This document shows positions 46,908 to 55,839 of a DNA stretch of 64,000 nt, in pieces. Within the stretch, counting starts at the first letter, position 1, and each line of letters opens with the position of its first letter. The stretch is from contig NZ_MYFN02000010.1 in NCBI RefSeq assembly GCF_004514425.2, forward strand, positions 168,055-232,054. The letters are read 5' to 3'. Made by a program: the position numbers and the translations under genes. This stretch comes from Shinella sumterensis. GTDB taxonomy: Bacteria; Pseudomonadota; Alphaproteobacteria; Rhizobiales; Rhizobiaceae. Below the pieces are notes generated by a model that made no database searches, had not been told where the DNA came from, and saw nothing but the letters and a program-made list of their open reading frames with translations.

Positions 46908-47567
46908 TCACTTGGGGCCGCGGTTGCGGATCTCGTCATAGGGGATGGCGAAGACCCGGTCGTCGAGCTTCATGCCGGTCTGCACGTTGAAGATCATGAC
47001 CGACGTGTCCTTGCCCTGCGCATCGGTGATCGTCCACTGCCGCAGGTCGTAGGTCTTCGGATCGAACATCATGGTGATGGTGGAATCGCCGAACATGCTC
47101 TTGTCGCCGAGCACGATGGTGGTGAGGTCCGCCTCTTCCTTCACATTGCGCACCATCTTGGCCGACAGGTCGATCTTGTTGCCGAGCAGCAGGTTCAGCG
47201 GCGTCTTGGAGAGCGGGTAGATGTCCCAGGTCTTGAGCTTGCGATTGCCGATGACGACGGACTTGCCATCCGCGATGACGCGCATCGGCGACGGGTCCTC
47301 GTAGTTGAAGCGGATGCGGCCGGGGCGGTCGATATAGAACTTGCCGCCGGTCTGCTCGCCGCGCGGGCCGAACTGCACGAACTCGCCCATCATGGTCTTC
47401 ACGGAGGCGAAGTGGTCGGCGATCTTCTGCGCGGCGGCACTTGCCTGCGCGGAGGCCGCGCCCGGCGACAGCACCGAAAGGCCGGTCGCAAGCACGAGAC
47501 CCATCAGACCGGTGAAACCACGACGGGTGAGAGAGGGGGCCAGGCGGCCGGTTGCGGATCGGTTCAT
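46908..47567 (-). CDS. lolA: Outer-membrane lipoprotein carrier protein LolA-like
   Basis: This 219-residue exported protein's leader contains TRRGFTGLMGLVLATG, twin-arginine-like. The mature part has the LolA fold signs GEFVQFGPRGEQTGGKFYID, RPGRIRFNYEDPSP and a string of beta strands. LolA ferries lipoproteins across the periplasm. ATG 47567 is chosen because AAGGAG stands six bases upstream; an ATG five codons earlier overlaps that site. It lies downstream of ftsK, as in many alphaproteobacteria. Confidence 0.9.
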   Translation of the reverse strand: MNRSATGRLAPSLTRRGFTGLMGLVLATGLSVLSPGAASAQASAAAQKIADHFASVKTMMGEFVQFGPRGEQTGGKFYIDRPGRIRFNYEDPSPMRVIADGKSVVIGNRKLKTWDIYPLSKTPLNLLLGNKIDLSAKMVRNVKEEADLTTIVLGDKSMFGDSTITMMFDPKTYDLRQWTITDAQGKDTSVMIFNVQTGMKLDDRVFAIPYDEIRNRGPK

Positions 47568-47704
47568 GTCGGTCTCCTTCATGCGTCTGTCATGCGGGCC
47601 AAACGCGGCGCCATAATGGCATCGGCCGGCGCACGCTTGGCGCGCGGGGCTTGCCGGGCGAAACGCCGCACCGGGCGGCGCGTTCCCGTTCGCCGCCGCG
47701 AAAT

Positions 47705-50356
47705 TTAGTCTTCCGTCGGCACCAGGATCTCGCGCTTGCCCGCATGGTTGGCGGGGCCGATCAGCCCCTCCTGCTCCATGCGCTCGATCAGCGAGGCGGC
47801 GCGGTTGTAACCGATGCCGAGGCGGCGCTGGATATAGGAGGTCGATGCCTTGCCGTCGCGCAGGACCACGGCGACGGCCTGGTCGTAGGGATCGTCGGAA
47901 TCCTCGAGATTGGCCGTGCCGGCCGGGCCGTTGCCCTCGCCGTCCTCGTCGTCATCCTCGGTGATCGCGTCGAGATATTGCGGGGCGCCCTGCGTCTTGA
48001 GGTGCGCCACCACGGCCTCGACCTCGTGGTCGGAAACGAACGGGCCGTGAACGCGCTGGATGCGTCCGCCGCCGGCCATGTAGAGCATGTCGCCCATGCC
48101 GAGCAGCTGTTCTGCGCCCTGTTCGCCGAGGATCGTGCGGCTGTCAATCTTCGATGTCACCTGGAAGGAGATGCGGGTCGGGAAGTTCGCCTTGATCGTG
48201 CCGGTGATGACATCGACCGACGGGCGCTGCGTCGCCATGATGACGTGGATACCGGCCGCGCGCGCCATTTGGGCGAGGCGCTGCACCGCGCCTTCGATAT
48301 CCTTGCCGGCCACCATCATCAGGTCGGCCATTTCGTCGATGATCACGACGATGTAGGGCATCGGCTGGAGATCGAACTCCTCCGTCTCGTACATCGCCTC
48401 GCCGGTCTGGCGGTCGAAGCCGGTCTGCACCGTGCGGGTGATCTGCTCGCCCTTGGCCAGCGCCTGCTCCACGCGGCTGTTGAAGCCGTCGATGTTGCGC
48501 ACGCCGATCTTCGACATCTTCTTGTAGCGCTCCTCCATCTCGCGCACGGTCCACTTCAAGGCCACGACGGCCTTCTTCGGATCGGTCACGACAGGCGAGA
48601 GCAGATGCGGGATGCCGTCATAGACGGAAAGTTCCAGCATCTTCGGATCGATCATGATCAGGCGGCACTGCTCCGGCTTCATGCGGTAGAGCAGCGACAG
48701 GATCATGGTGTTGATGGCGACCGACTTGCCCGAGCCGGTGGTGCCGGCGACGAGAAGGTGCGGCATCTTGGCGATGTCGGTGATGACGGGCTCGCCGCCG
48801 ATCGTCTTGCCGAGCGCCATGGCGAGGCGCGACTTCGAGGTCTCGAAATCGCGGCTGGCGAGCAGTTCGCGCAGATAGACGGTCTCGCGGGTAGCGTTGG
48901 GCAGCTCGATGCCGATGGCGTTGCGGCCCGGCACGACCGCCACGCGCGCGGCGATCGCGCTCATCGAGCGGGCGATGTCGTCGGCAAGGCCGATGACGCG
49001 CGAGGACTTGATGCCGGGCGCCGGCTCCAGCTCGTAGAGCGTCACGACGGGGCCGGGGCGCACATGGATGATCTCGCCCTTGACGCCGAAATCCTCCAGC
49101 ACGCCTTCCAGCATGCGGGCGTTCTGCTCCAGCGCGTCGGCCGAAAGCGTGGCGTCGCGCACCTGCCCCTTGGCCTCGGCAAGCAGATGCAGCGAAGGCA
49201 GCTGGAAGCCGTCCTGGCCGACGAAGGAGGCCTGGGCTTCGCGCTCGATGCGCTGGCCGGGCTTCGGTCGCGTCGCGGGGGGCACGACGCGGGCGCTGGC
49301 CGACGGCAGCGGCGCGCGGGCCGGCGCGCGGCGCGGCGCCCAGTCGGCGGCGATGTCGTCGGAATCCTCGTCCGGCAGGATGCCGCTCGGATGCGACAGC
49401 GGACCATCGTCGAAGGGCATGTCGTCGTCATCGTCGAGCGCAATGGAGGGGGCCGATACGGCGCGGCGGCCTTCCATGGACGGCTCGACGCGCTCGGCCG
49501 ACCGGCTGGCGCGCGCGCGCACCGGCTCGTTCAGTGTGCCGAACTCGTCCTCGTTGAAATCGTAGGGCTGCTCGATGCCGCGCGCCCGGCGCCGCTGGTT
49601 CGACAGGCCGAACAGCCGGCGCACGCGCGCCTGCGCGGTGTACCATGCGTGGGTCGTCGCACCGGCCAGAACCGTGAACGGTCCACCGCGCTCCTCATCC
49701 TCGTCGTCATCGTCCTGAACGGCGGGGCGGTTGCGGCTTGCCACCGGCACCGGCGCGAAGTCCTCCTCGTCGTCGATCGACACCGTTCCGACGAGGCCGG
49801 ACGAAAATACCATGAGCCAGATCGCGGGAACGGCGATAATCGCGCCGACGATGCTGGCGAACATGCCGGTTGGATAGGCGCCGGTGAAGAGGGCGGGGAA
49901 GCGCAGGATCATGTCGCCGAACACGCCGCCAAGCCCCGTCGGCAGCGGCCAGGTCACCGGGCCGGGCACGCAGGCGAGTGCGGCGGAGGCCAGGATGGCG
50001 CCGCCAAGCCAGGCGGCGGCGCGCTGCAGGATGCGGTTGAAACGGCGCCCGGTGATCAGGCCGATCGCCCAGGCGACGACGGGCAAGAGCGCGATCACGC
50101 TGGCAAGCCCGAAGAACTGCATGAAGACGTCGGCGAAAACGGCGCCGGCATAGCCGAGGATGTTCTTCGGCTCGCCGCTCGACGCATAGGACAGGCTCGG
50201 ATCGGACACGTTCCAGGTCGACAGCGCGGCGATGGCGAGTGCCAGGAACAGGAAGACGCAGAGCCCGATGAGGATCTGCACCTGCCGCCACACGAAGGCC
50301 GACAGCACGAAACGGTCGTGCCGGTTGTCCAGTCCTGCCGAGATGCTTCTGCTCAT
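47705..50356 (-). CDS. ftsK: DNA translocase FtsK
   Basis: This 883-residue divisome-linked motor moves chromosome ends to dif before septum closure. There are four hydrophobic segments in the first 200 residues, then an acidic/proline-rich linker to about residue 370. The RecA-like motor has Walker [17 protein letters not shown], Walker [15 protein letters not shown] and [13 protein letters not shown] gamma winged helix ([23 protein letters not shown]) recognises KOPS-type sequences. A CtrA-type box lies about 90 bases upstream. Confidence 0.97.
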   Translation of the reverse strand: MSRSISAGLDNRHDRFVLSAFVWRQVQILIGLCVFLFLALAIAALSTWNVSDPSLSYASSGEPKNILGYAGAVFADVFMQFFGLASVIALLPVVAWAIGLITGRRFNRILQRAAAWLGGAILASAALACVPGPVTWPLPTGLGGVFGDMILRFPALFTGAYPTGMFASIVGAIIAVPAIWLMVFSSGLVGTVSIDDEEDFAPVPVASRNRPAVQDDDDEDEERGGPFTVLAGATTHAWYTAQARVRRLFGLSNQRRRARGIEQPYDFNEDEFGTLNEPVRARASRSAERVEPSMEGRRAVSAPSIALDDDDDMPFDDGPLSHPSGILPDEDSDDIAADWAPRRAPARAPLPSASARVVPPATRPKPGQRIEREAQASFVGQDGFQLPSLHLLAEAKGQVRDATLSADALEQNARMLEGVLEDFGVKGEIIHVRPGPVVTLYELEPAPGIKSSRVIGLADDIARSMSAIAARVAVVPGRNAIGIELPNATRETVYLRELLASRDFETSKSRLAMALGKTIGGEPVITDIAKMPHLLVAGTTGSGKSVAINTMILSLLYRMKPEQCRLIMIDPKMLELSVYDGIPHLLSPVVTDPKKAVVALKWTVREMEERYKKMSKIGVRNIDGFNSRVEQALAKGEQITRTVQTGFDRQTGEAMYETEEFDLQPMPYIVVIIDEMADLMMVAGKDIEGAVQRLAQMARAAGIHVIMATQRPSVDVITGTIKANFPTRISFQVTSKIDSRTILGEQGAEQLLGMGDMLYMAGGGRIQRVHGPFVSDHEVEAVVAHLKTQGAPQYLDAITEDDDEDGEGNGPAGTANLEDSDDPYDQAVAVVLRDGKASTSYIQRRLGIGYNRAASLIERMEQEGLIGPANHAGKREILVPTED

Positions 50357-50444
50357 GGTTCAGCCTGTGTCCGCTCAGGGAAGTTTGCACCGGCCCCGCA
50401 TGATTCGCGCGCGGTGCCTCACTGCAAACCCTACGAAGGAAGCC

Positions 50445-50460
50445 TTAATGGCGTGTTAAC
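50445..50460. promoter_or_regulatory. CtrA-type binding box upstream of ftsK
   Basis: TTAA, seven bases (TGGCGTG), then TTAAC: the complete CtrA consensus, about 90 bases before the ftsK ATG. A GATTC (CcrM methylation) site is at 50402-50406. Cell-cycle control of ftsK is inferred. Confidence 0.55.
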
Positions 50461-50502
50461 CATGCATATTCGCCATTCGTTTATTATCACGGCATGGAAA
50501 CG

Positions 50503-50530
50503 AAAAAGGCCCGGACACGGGGTCCGGGCC
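50503..50530 (-). terminator. Rho-independent terminator of glnK-amtB
   Basis: GGCCCGGAC and GTCCGGGCC form a perfect 9-bp stem with a 5-base loop, followed by TTTTT in the amtB direction. Confidence 0.9.
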
Positions 50531-50597
50531 AGGAACGGCATGGTTTCCCATGACCGCGACGGGATCGTGGCGGCGGCCTTTCGGCCGCCGCGAGCCC

Positions 50598-51959
50598 TTA
50601 GGAGTGATAGGCTGCTTCGCCGTGCGAGGACAGGTCGAGACCTTCGCGCTCGGCTTCGACCGGCACGCGCAGGCCGACGACGAGGTCGACGACCTTGTAG
50701 AGGATCGCCGAGACAACGGCGCACCAGACGATGGTGATCGCAACCGCGATGATCTGGGTCGTGGTCTGCGACGCGATCGAGAAGTCGGCAGCGCCGGTGC
50801 CGCCAAGCGACGGAGCCGTCAGGATACCGGTGCCGACAGCGCCGATGATGCCGCCGATGCCGTGAACGCCGAAGACGTCAGCCGTGTCGTCGTAGCCGAA
50901 TTTGTTCTTCACGGTTGCAACGAAGAAGTAGCAGACGGGCGAAGCGATGAGGCCGAGGACGATGGCGCCCATCGGGCCGACCGAGCCGGCGGCCGGGGTG
51001 ACGGCGACGAGACCGGCGATCATGCCGGAGGCAGCGCCGAGCATAGAAGCCTTGCCGCGGGTGAAGGTTTCAACCAGCGACCAGGCAACGATTGCGCCGG
51101 CCGTTGCGAGGAAGGTGTTGATGGTTGCGAGAACCGCACCACCCGAAGCTTCGAGATTGGAGCCGGCGTTGAAGCCGAACCAGCCGAACCACAGCATGGC
51201 GGCACCGACGAGGGTGAGCGTCATGGAGTGGGGTGCCATCATGTCCTTGCCGTAGCCGGTGCGCTTGCCGACCATGATCGCGCCGACGAGGCCTGCGACA
51301 CCGGCATTGATGTGAACGACGGTGCCGCCTGCGAAGTCGAGGGCGCCCATGTTGAAGATGAGGCCCGCACCATCCCAGACCATGTGAGCGATCGGGAAGT
51401 ACACGAAGGTGGCCCAGAGCACGCAGAACAGCACCGCGGCGGAGAACTTGATGCGCTCCGCGAACGCGCCGACGATGAGCGCCGGCGTGATGGCGGCGAA
51501 CGTCATCTGGAAGGCGATGAAGGCATATTCGTAGATCACGACGCCGTCGGTGAAGGTGGCGGACGTGCTGTCAAGCGTAACGCCCGACAGGAACAGCTTG
51601 CCGAAGCCGCCGAAATAGGCGCTCGTGGATCCGCCGAAGGCGAACGAGTAACCGTAGACGACCCAGACGATCATCATGACCGCGCCGATGACCGTGCACT
51701 GCATCAGCACGGACAGCATGTTCTTGGCGCGAACGAGGCCGCCGTAGAACAGGCCCAGGCCCGGAATGAGCATGAAGAGAACGAGGATGGTGGCCAGATA
51801 CATGAAGGCCGTATCGGCCTTGTCCGGAACAGGCGCGGCGGCGGCAGCCTCCGTGGCGGCCGGGGCGGCTTCCTGTGCGAAGGCGACGACCGGCGCCAGC
51901 ACGGCCGTCGTGGCAGCGGCCACGCGGGATAGGGTGTGAGTAAGTTTGAATGACGACAT
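50598..51959 (-). CDS. amtB: Ammonium transporter AmtB
   Basis: This 453-residue ammonium channel has a signal-like N-terminus (ending VVAFAQ) and 11 hydrophobic segments. Characteristic stretches are MLIPGLGLFYGGLVRAKN, WATFVYFPIAHMVWDGAGL and GGTVVHINAGVAGLVGAI, with the pore histidine, and VFGVHGIGGIIGAVGTGI, with the second histidine. It follows glnK by 30 bases. GlnK plugs the channel when nitrogen is plentiful. Confidence 0.97.
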   Translation of the reverse strand: MSSFKLTHTLSRVAAATTAVLAPVVAFAQEAAPAATEAAAAAPVPDKADTAFMYLATILVLFMLIPGLGLFYGGLVRAKNMLSVLMQCTVIGAVMMIVWVVYGYSFAFGGSTSAYFGGFGKLFLSGVTLDSTSATFTDGVVIYEYAFIAFQMTFAAITPALIVGAFAERIKFSAAVLFCVLWATFVYFPIAHMVWDGAGLIFNMGALDFAGGTVVHINAGVAGLVGAIMVGKRTGYGKDMMAPHSMTLTLVGAAMLWFGWFGFNAGSNLEASGGAVLATINTFLATAGAIVAWSLVETFTRGKASMLGAASGMIAGLVAVTPAAGSVGPMGAIVLGLIASPVCYFFVATVKNKFGYDDTADVFGVHGIGGIIGAVGTGILTAPSLGGTGAADFSIASQTTTQIIAVAITIVWCAVVSAILYKVVDLVVGLRVPVEAEREGLDLSSHGEAAYHS

Positions 51960-51989
51960 TTTGAAAATGCTCCCTGATAGGCCGTTTGC

Positions 51990-52328
51990 TTAGAGCGCTT
52001 CGGAATCGGTTTCGCCGGTGCGGATGCGCACGGCATGGTCGATGGCGTAGACGAAGATCTTGCCGTCACCGATCTGGCCGGTCTTGGCGGCGGATGCGAT
52101 CGCTTCCACGGCGCGGTCGACGAGGTCGCCGGGCACGGCGATTTCGACCTTCAGTTTCGGCAGGAAGCTGACGGCATATTCCGTGCCGCGATAGATTTCG
52201 GTGTGCCCCTTCTGACGTCCGTACCCCTTCACCTCGGTAACGGTCAGGCCCTGGATACCAACGGCGGTGAGGGCTTCACGCACCTCATCGAGTTTGAACG
52301 GCTTGATAATCGCCATTACGATTTTCAT
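51990..52328 (-). CDS. glnK: Nitrogen regulatory PII protein GlnK
   Basis: This 112-residue PII protein begins MKIVMAIIKPFKLDEVREAL. The T-loop YGRQKGHTEIYRGTEY carries the uridylylation site Tyr51, and the C-loop GKIFVYAIDHAVRIRTGE is present. It senses ATP/ADP and 2-oxoglutarate and controls AmtB. It is first of the glnK-amtB operon behind a sigma-54 type promoter. Confidence 0.97.
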   Translation of the reverse strand: MKIVMAIIKPFKLDEVREALTAVGIQGLTVTEVKGYGRQKGHTEIYRGTEYAVSFLPKLKVEIAVPGDLVDRAVEAIASAAKTGQIGDGKIFVYAIDHAVRIRTGETDSEAL

Positions 52329-52417
52329 CTGGTTTCCCATCCTTCGTGCTTGTCCCCCAGCCGGGGCCATCTCTCCTCGCCGTTGAACGTCATGTCCGCA
52401 ACGACTGGCGAGATACA

Positions 52418-52433
52418 TTCAAGGGGCGTGCCA
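52418..52433 (-). promoter_or_regulatory. Sigma-54 type promoter of glnK-amtB
   Basis: Read on the minus strand: TGGCAC, five bases (GCCCC), TTGAA. The -24 element is perfect; the -12 element has TTGA where TTGC is usual. It lies 90 bases before glnK, as expected for NtrC-dependent nitrogen control. Confidence 0.6.
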
Positions 52434-52556
52434 GATTCGAACGCACCAAATAAGTTATTGAAACAGAAGGGATAAAAATGACAGAAGCGGCAAGGCGTAA
52501 AAAAACGCCACCGCGAATGATCAAAAAATAGGCGCTATTGGAATAATGGGTAAAAT

Positions 52557-53444
52557 TTAGTCAGTTGCCTTTTTCCGAATCAACCCTTCCTGGGCGACGG
52601 AGGCAATGAGGGTGCCGGTTCGGGTGAAAATCGCGCCACGCGTCATGCCGCGCCCGCCGAAGGCCGACGGGCTGTCCTGGCTGTAGAGCAGCCAGTCGTC
52701 GAGGTCAGGCGGACGGTGGAACCACATGGCATGGTCGAGGCTCGCCACCTGAAGGGAGCGGTCGAGCACGGAGGTGCCGTGCGCGAAGAGCGACGTGTCG
52801 AGCAGCGTCATATCCGAGAGATAGGCCAGCACCGCAGCTTGTAGGCGGCGATCGGCCGGCACCGGCCCCGTCGTGCGCACCCAGATGTTCTGGCGCGGCT
52901 CCAGTTTGTCGTTGGAGAGGTAGTGCGCCAGCGCGACCGGCCGGAGCTCGATCGGGCGCGGGCGCTCCCAGTAGGCGCGGATCGGCGGCGGCGCCTCCTG
53001 CATGAAGCGCGCCTTCAATTCGGCCTCGCCGGGCAGGTCTTCCGGCTGCGGCACGTCGGGCATCGCCACCTGGTGCTCGAAGCCCGCCTCGTCGTCCTGG
53101 AAGGACGCCGTCATGAAGAAGATCGGCTTGTCGTGCTGGATGGCGACGACGCGCCGCGTGGCGAAGGACCCGCCGTCCCTGATGATTTCGACCTCGTAGA
53201 GGATCGGCACGGCCGGGTCGCCCGGCCGCACGAAATAGGCGTGCAGCGAATGCGCGTAACGGTGCTCCTGCGTCACCGTGCGCGTCGCGGCGACCAGCGC
53301 CTGGCCGATGACCTGCCCGCCGAACACCCGCTGCCAGCCGACCTGCGGGCTGCGGCCCCGGAACAGCCGCCCCTCCAGCCGTTCGAGATCCAGCGTCTGG
53401 AGCAGCACATCCATGGCGGGGTTCGGAACATTCTGGCGCGACAT
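52557..53444 (-). CDS. tesB: Acyl-CoA thioesterase II
   Basis: This 295-residue double-hotdog thioesterase hydrolyses acyl-CoA esters. Family segments are LEGRLFRGRSPQVGWQRVFGGQVIGQALVAA (in part), HSLHAYFVRPGDP, the catalytic Asp/Gln region YLSDMTLLDTS, and SLDHAMWFHRP. ATG 53444 (MSRQNVPNP) has GGGAG upstream; an 18-codon longer frame is not family-like. It is divergent from the UbiH-like gene. Confidence 0.95.
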   Translation of the reverse strand: MSRQNVPNPAMDVLLQTLDLERLEGRLFRGRSPQVGWQRVFGGQVIGQALVAATRTVTQEHRYAHSLHAYFVRPGDPAVPILYEVEIIRDGGSFATRRVVAIQHDKPIFFMTASFQDDEAGFEHQVAMPDVPQPEDLPGEAELKARFMQEAPPPIRAYWERPRPIELRPVALAHYLSNDKLEPRQNIWVRTTGPVPADRRLQAAVLAYLSDMTLLDTSLFAHGTSVLDRSLQVASLDHAMWFHRPPDLDDWLLYSQDSPSAFGGRGMTRGAIFTRTGTLIASVAQEGLIRKKATD

Positions 53445-53528
53445 TTGGACGTGGCTCCCACGGTAGGAAACGGGCTCTTCCTCCTCTATATAGAGCAAAC
53501 AAAGACCTCAAGCGTCCAGGAGGACACC

Positions 53529-54767
53529 ATGCCCGAAGCCACATCGCTCGACGTTCTGGTCGCCGGCGGCGGTTATGTCGGCCTGTCGCTCGCGGTGGCG
53601 GTCAAGAAGGCGGCGCCGCATCTGGCCGTGGAAGTGGTCGATGGCGCGCCGGAGCACGCCTGGCAGAAGGAGGAGCGCGCCTCCGCCATCGTCGCGGCCG
53701 CCCGCAACCTGCTCGATGTCCTCGGCGTCTGGAGCGAGATTGCGGCGGAAGCCGAGCCGATCCGCCGGATGGTCATCACCGATTCGCGCACGGCCGATCC
53801 CGTCCGCCCGGTCTTCCTCACCTTCGACGAAGACGCCGGCTCTGCCGAGGACGGCCAGCCCTTCGCGCACATGATCCCCAACCGCGCCATGATCGGAAGC
53901 CTGCTTCGCCAGGCCGAGACCCTCGGCGTCCCCGTGCGCTGGTCGACATCGGCAACGGACTTCAAGACCGGCCAGCACGCCACGCAGGTCACCCTCTCCG
54001 ACGGCTCGGCGGTCAGCACGCGCCTCCTCGTCGCCTGCGACGGCGCCCGCTCGAAACTGCGCGACATGGCGGGCATCAAGACCGTGCACTTCGATTACGG
54101 CCAGTCCGGCATCGTCACCACCGTCGCGCACGAACGCCCGCATGACGGCACGGCCGAGGAGCATTTCCTGCCGGCCGGTCCCTTCGCGACCTTGCCTTTG
54201 ACCGGCAACCGCTCCTCGCTCGTCTGGAGCGAGCGCACGGAGGATGCCAAGCGCCTGGTGGAAGGCGATGATCTGGTCTTCGAGGAAGAACTGGAGCGCC
54301 GCTTCGGCCACAAGCTCGGCAGCCTCAAGGTCGTCGGCGGCCGCCGCGCCTTCCCGCTCGGCCTCACACTCGCCCGCGCCTTCGTCGCCCCGCGCTTTGC
54401 GCTGGCCGGCGATGCCGCCCACGGCATCCACCCGATTTCCGGCCAGGGCCTCAATCTCGGCTTCAAGGATGTGGCGGCACTGGCCGAAACCATCGTCGAG
54501 GCCGACCGGCTCGGCCTCGATATCGGCGCACTCTCGGTGCTGGAGCGCTACGAGACCTGGCGCCGCTTCGACACGGTGCGCATGGGCATCACCACGGATG
54601 TGCTGAACCGCCTGTTCTCCAACGACGTGACGCCGCTGCGCGTGCTGCGTGACGTGGGCCTCGGCCTGGTCGATCGCCTGCCGGGCCTGAAATCCTACTT
54701 CATCCGCCAGGCCAAGGGCACCGCCGGCAGCGGCCATCCGCGCATGCTGGTCGGCCAGCGCATCTAG
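53529..54767 (+). CDS. UbiH/UbiF-type FAD monooxygenase (ubiquinone biosynthesis)
   Basis: This 412-residue flavoprotein hydroxylase has the N-terminal dinucleotide motif VLVAGGGYVGLSLA, the DG motif VACDGARSKLR, and the GD motif FALAGDAAHGIHPISGQGLN. The last of these is the UbiH/COQ6 family signature. It probably hydroxylates the ubiquinone ring; which carbon cannot be told. AGGAGGACACC precedes the ATG. Its TAG stop is the first triplet of the 75-bp repeat. Confidence 0.93.
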   Translation: MPEATSLDVLVAGGGYVGLSLAVAVKKAAPHLAVEVVDGAPEHAWQKEERASAIVAAARNLLDVLGVWSEIAAEAEPIRRMVITDSRTADPVRPVFLTFDEDAGSAEDGQPFAHMIPNRAMIGSLLRQAETLGVPVRWSTSATDFKTGQHATQVTLSDGSAVSTRLLVACDGARSKLRDMAGIKTVHFDYGQSGIVTTVAHERPHDGTAEEHFLPAGPFATLPLTGNRSSLVWSERTEDAKRLVEGDDLVFEEELERRFGHKLGSLKVVGGRRAFPLGLTLARAFVAPRFALAGDAAHGIHPISGQGLNLGFKDVAALAETIVEADRLGLDIGALSVLERYETWRRFDTVRMGITTDVLNRLFSNDVTPLRVLRDVGLGLVDRLPGLKSYFIRQAKGTAGSGHPRMLVGQRI

Positions 54768-54839
54768 AGCATTTCCAGCCGAAGCGAAGTCGCTTCGGCG
54801 TCGGATAATGCGGTAAAAACAGGAATCTAGAGCATTTCC
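54765..54839. repeat. 75-bp intergenic repeat, copy 2
   Basis: It is identical to 19191-19265 except for one base (G at the centre of the AAGTCGC palindrome, A in copy 1). Its opening TAG is the stop codon of the UbiH-like gene. It lies between that gene and the converging Trm112-like gene. Confidence 0.85.
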
Positions 54840-54850
54840 ACGCGAAGGCG

Positions 54851-55039
54851 TCAGTCCTTGATCTCGCGCGCCTCGGAAATCAGCATGATCGGAATGCCGT
54901 CGCGGATCGGATAGGCGAGCTTCGCCTTTTCGGAGACCAGTTCGCCCGCCGCCGCATCATAGCTCAGCCGCCCCTTGGTGAGGGGGCAGACGAGGAGTTC
55001 GAGCAGCTTGACGTCCACGCCGCTTTTGCCCGCGCTCAT
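54851..55039 (-). CDS. Trm112-family (YcaR-like) small protein
   Basis: This 62-residue protein has the Trm112/UPF0434 layout: [17 protein letters not shown] (one cysteine of the usual zinc motif) and [17 protein letters not shown]. Trm112-like proteins support methyltransferases; the bacterial role is not settled. It lies 9 bases after the LON-domain gene, probably in one operon. Confidence 0.9.
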   Translation of the reverse strand: MSAGKSGVDVKLLELLVCPLTKGRLSYDAAAGELVSEKAKLAYPIRDGIPIMLISEAREIKD

Positions 55040-55048
55040 CCTTCCCTC

Positions 55049-55729
55049 CTACTGCAGCCGCGTATCGACATCGCCATAGCTGCGCGCCAGAACGATCTCG
55101 GTGATGGCGATCAGCGTTTCGGCCCGGGTCTTCAGGTCCGGCGCCTCCAGCAGCGCCTGCTTTTCCGCCGGCCCGTAAGGCGACATCATCGCCATGGAAT
55201 TGACCAGCGTCGCATTGCTGGCGCGCTCCACGCTTTCCCAGTCCGCCTCCAGCTTGTTGGCGTCGAGATAGGCGCGGAAGGCCGACAGCAGCGCATCGCG
55301 GTCGACGCTCTGCTCGTCGTCATGCGCCGTCAGATCGGTGATGAAGGGCGCGATGCGGAAGCTGCGATAGGCCTTGGTGCCCCGCACCTCCTCCATCAGC
55401 CGGTAGCGGCAGATGCCGGTGAGCGAAACGATGTAGCGGCCGTCGCCGGTCTCGGCAAAGGAGGTGATACGGCCGATGCAGCCGACCTGGCACAGCGCCG
55501 GCGTCTCCGCCTCGTCATCGTCCTTGCGCTCGCTGCCGAAAACCGGCTGCACCATGCCGATCAGCCGGTGCGAGGAGAGCGCGTCGTCGAACATGGCGAG
55601 GTAGCGCGGCTCGAAGATATTGAGCGGCAGCTGGCCGCCGGGAAGAAGCAGCGCGCCCGTCAACGGAAAGACCGGAATGGTCTCCGGCAGGTCCGCCGGT
55701 TTCAGATAACGCGCGTTTCCCACTTGCAT
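55049..55729 (-). CDS. LON N-terminal-domain protein (stand-alone)
   Basis: This 226-residue protein consists of a LON substrate-binding domain: IPVFPLTGALLLPGGQLPLNIFEPRYLAM at the start (in part), then GCIGRITSFAETGDGRYIVSLTGICRY. There is no ATPase or protease domain, so it is not a Lon protease. The function is unknown. GGAAGG precedes ATG 55729; the longer frame upstream lacks support. Confidence 0.9.
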   Translation of the reverse strand: MQVGNARYLKPADLPETIPVFPLTGALLLPGGQLPLNIFEPRYLAMFDDALSSHRLIGMVQPVFGSERKDDDEAETPALCQVGCIGRITSFAETGDGRYIVSLTGICRYRLMEEVRGTKAYRSFRIAPFITDLTAHDDEQSVDRDALLSAFRAYLDANKLEADWESVERASNATLVNSMAMMSPYGPAEKQALLEAPDLKTRAETLIAITEIVLARSYGDVDTRLQ

Positions 55730-55794
55730 TGCAGTGCCTTCCATTCCCACGGCGCGCGCCCCGCATCCTTGCGCCTTACCCCGAATGTGGGGTA

Positions 55795-55824
55795 GGCCCG
55801 GCAATTCTCAAGGGACGCCGGGCC
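55795..55824. other. Stem-loop between cnoX-like and LON-domain genes
   Basis: GGCCCGGC and GCCGGGCC arms (8 bp, perfect) with a 14-base loop, just past the thioredoxin-like gene stop. No T-run follows. Confidence 0.4.
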
Positions 55825-55839
55825 GCCGACCTGAAAAAC

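Noticed and set aside
47552..50737. A 1061-codon open frame on the plus strand
   Set aside because: It is antisense to ftsK and lolA; no recognisable domain, and the composition is that of an antisense shadow.
52470..52520. Terminator of tesB at GGCGT-T-run-ACGCC
   Set aside because: The T-run is in the loop, not after the stem, and the stem is only 5 bp; not a credible intrinsic terminator.
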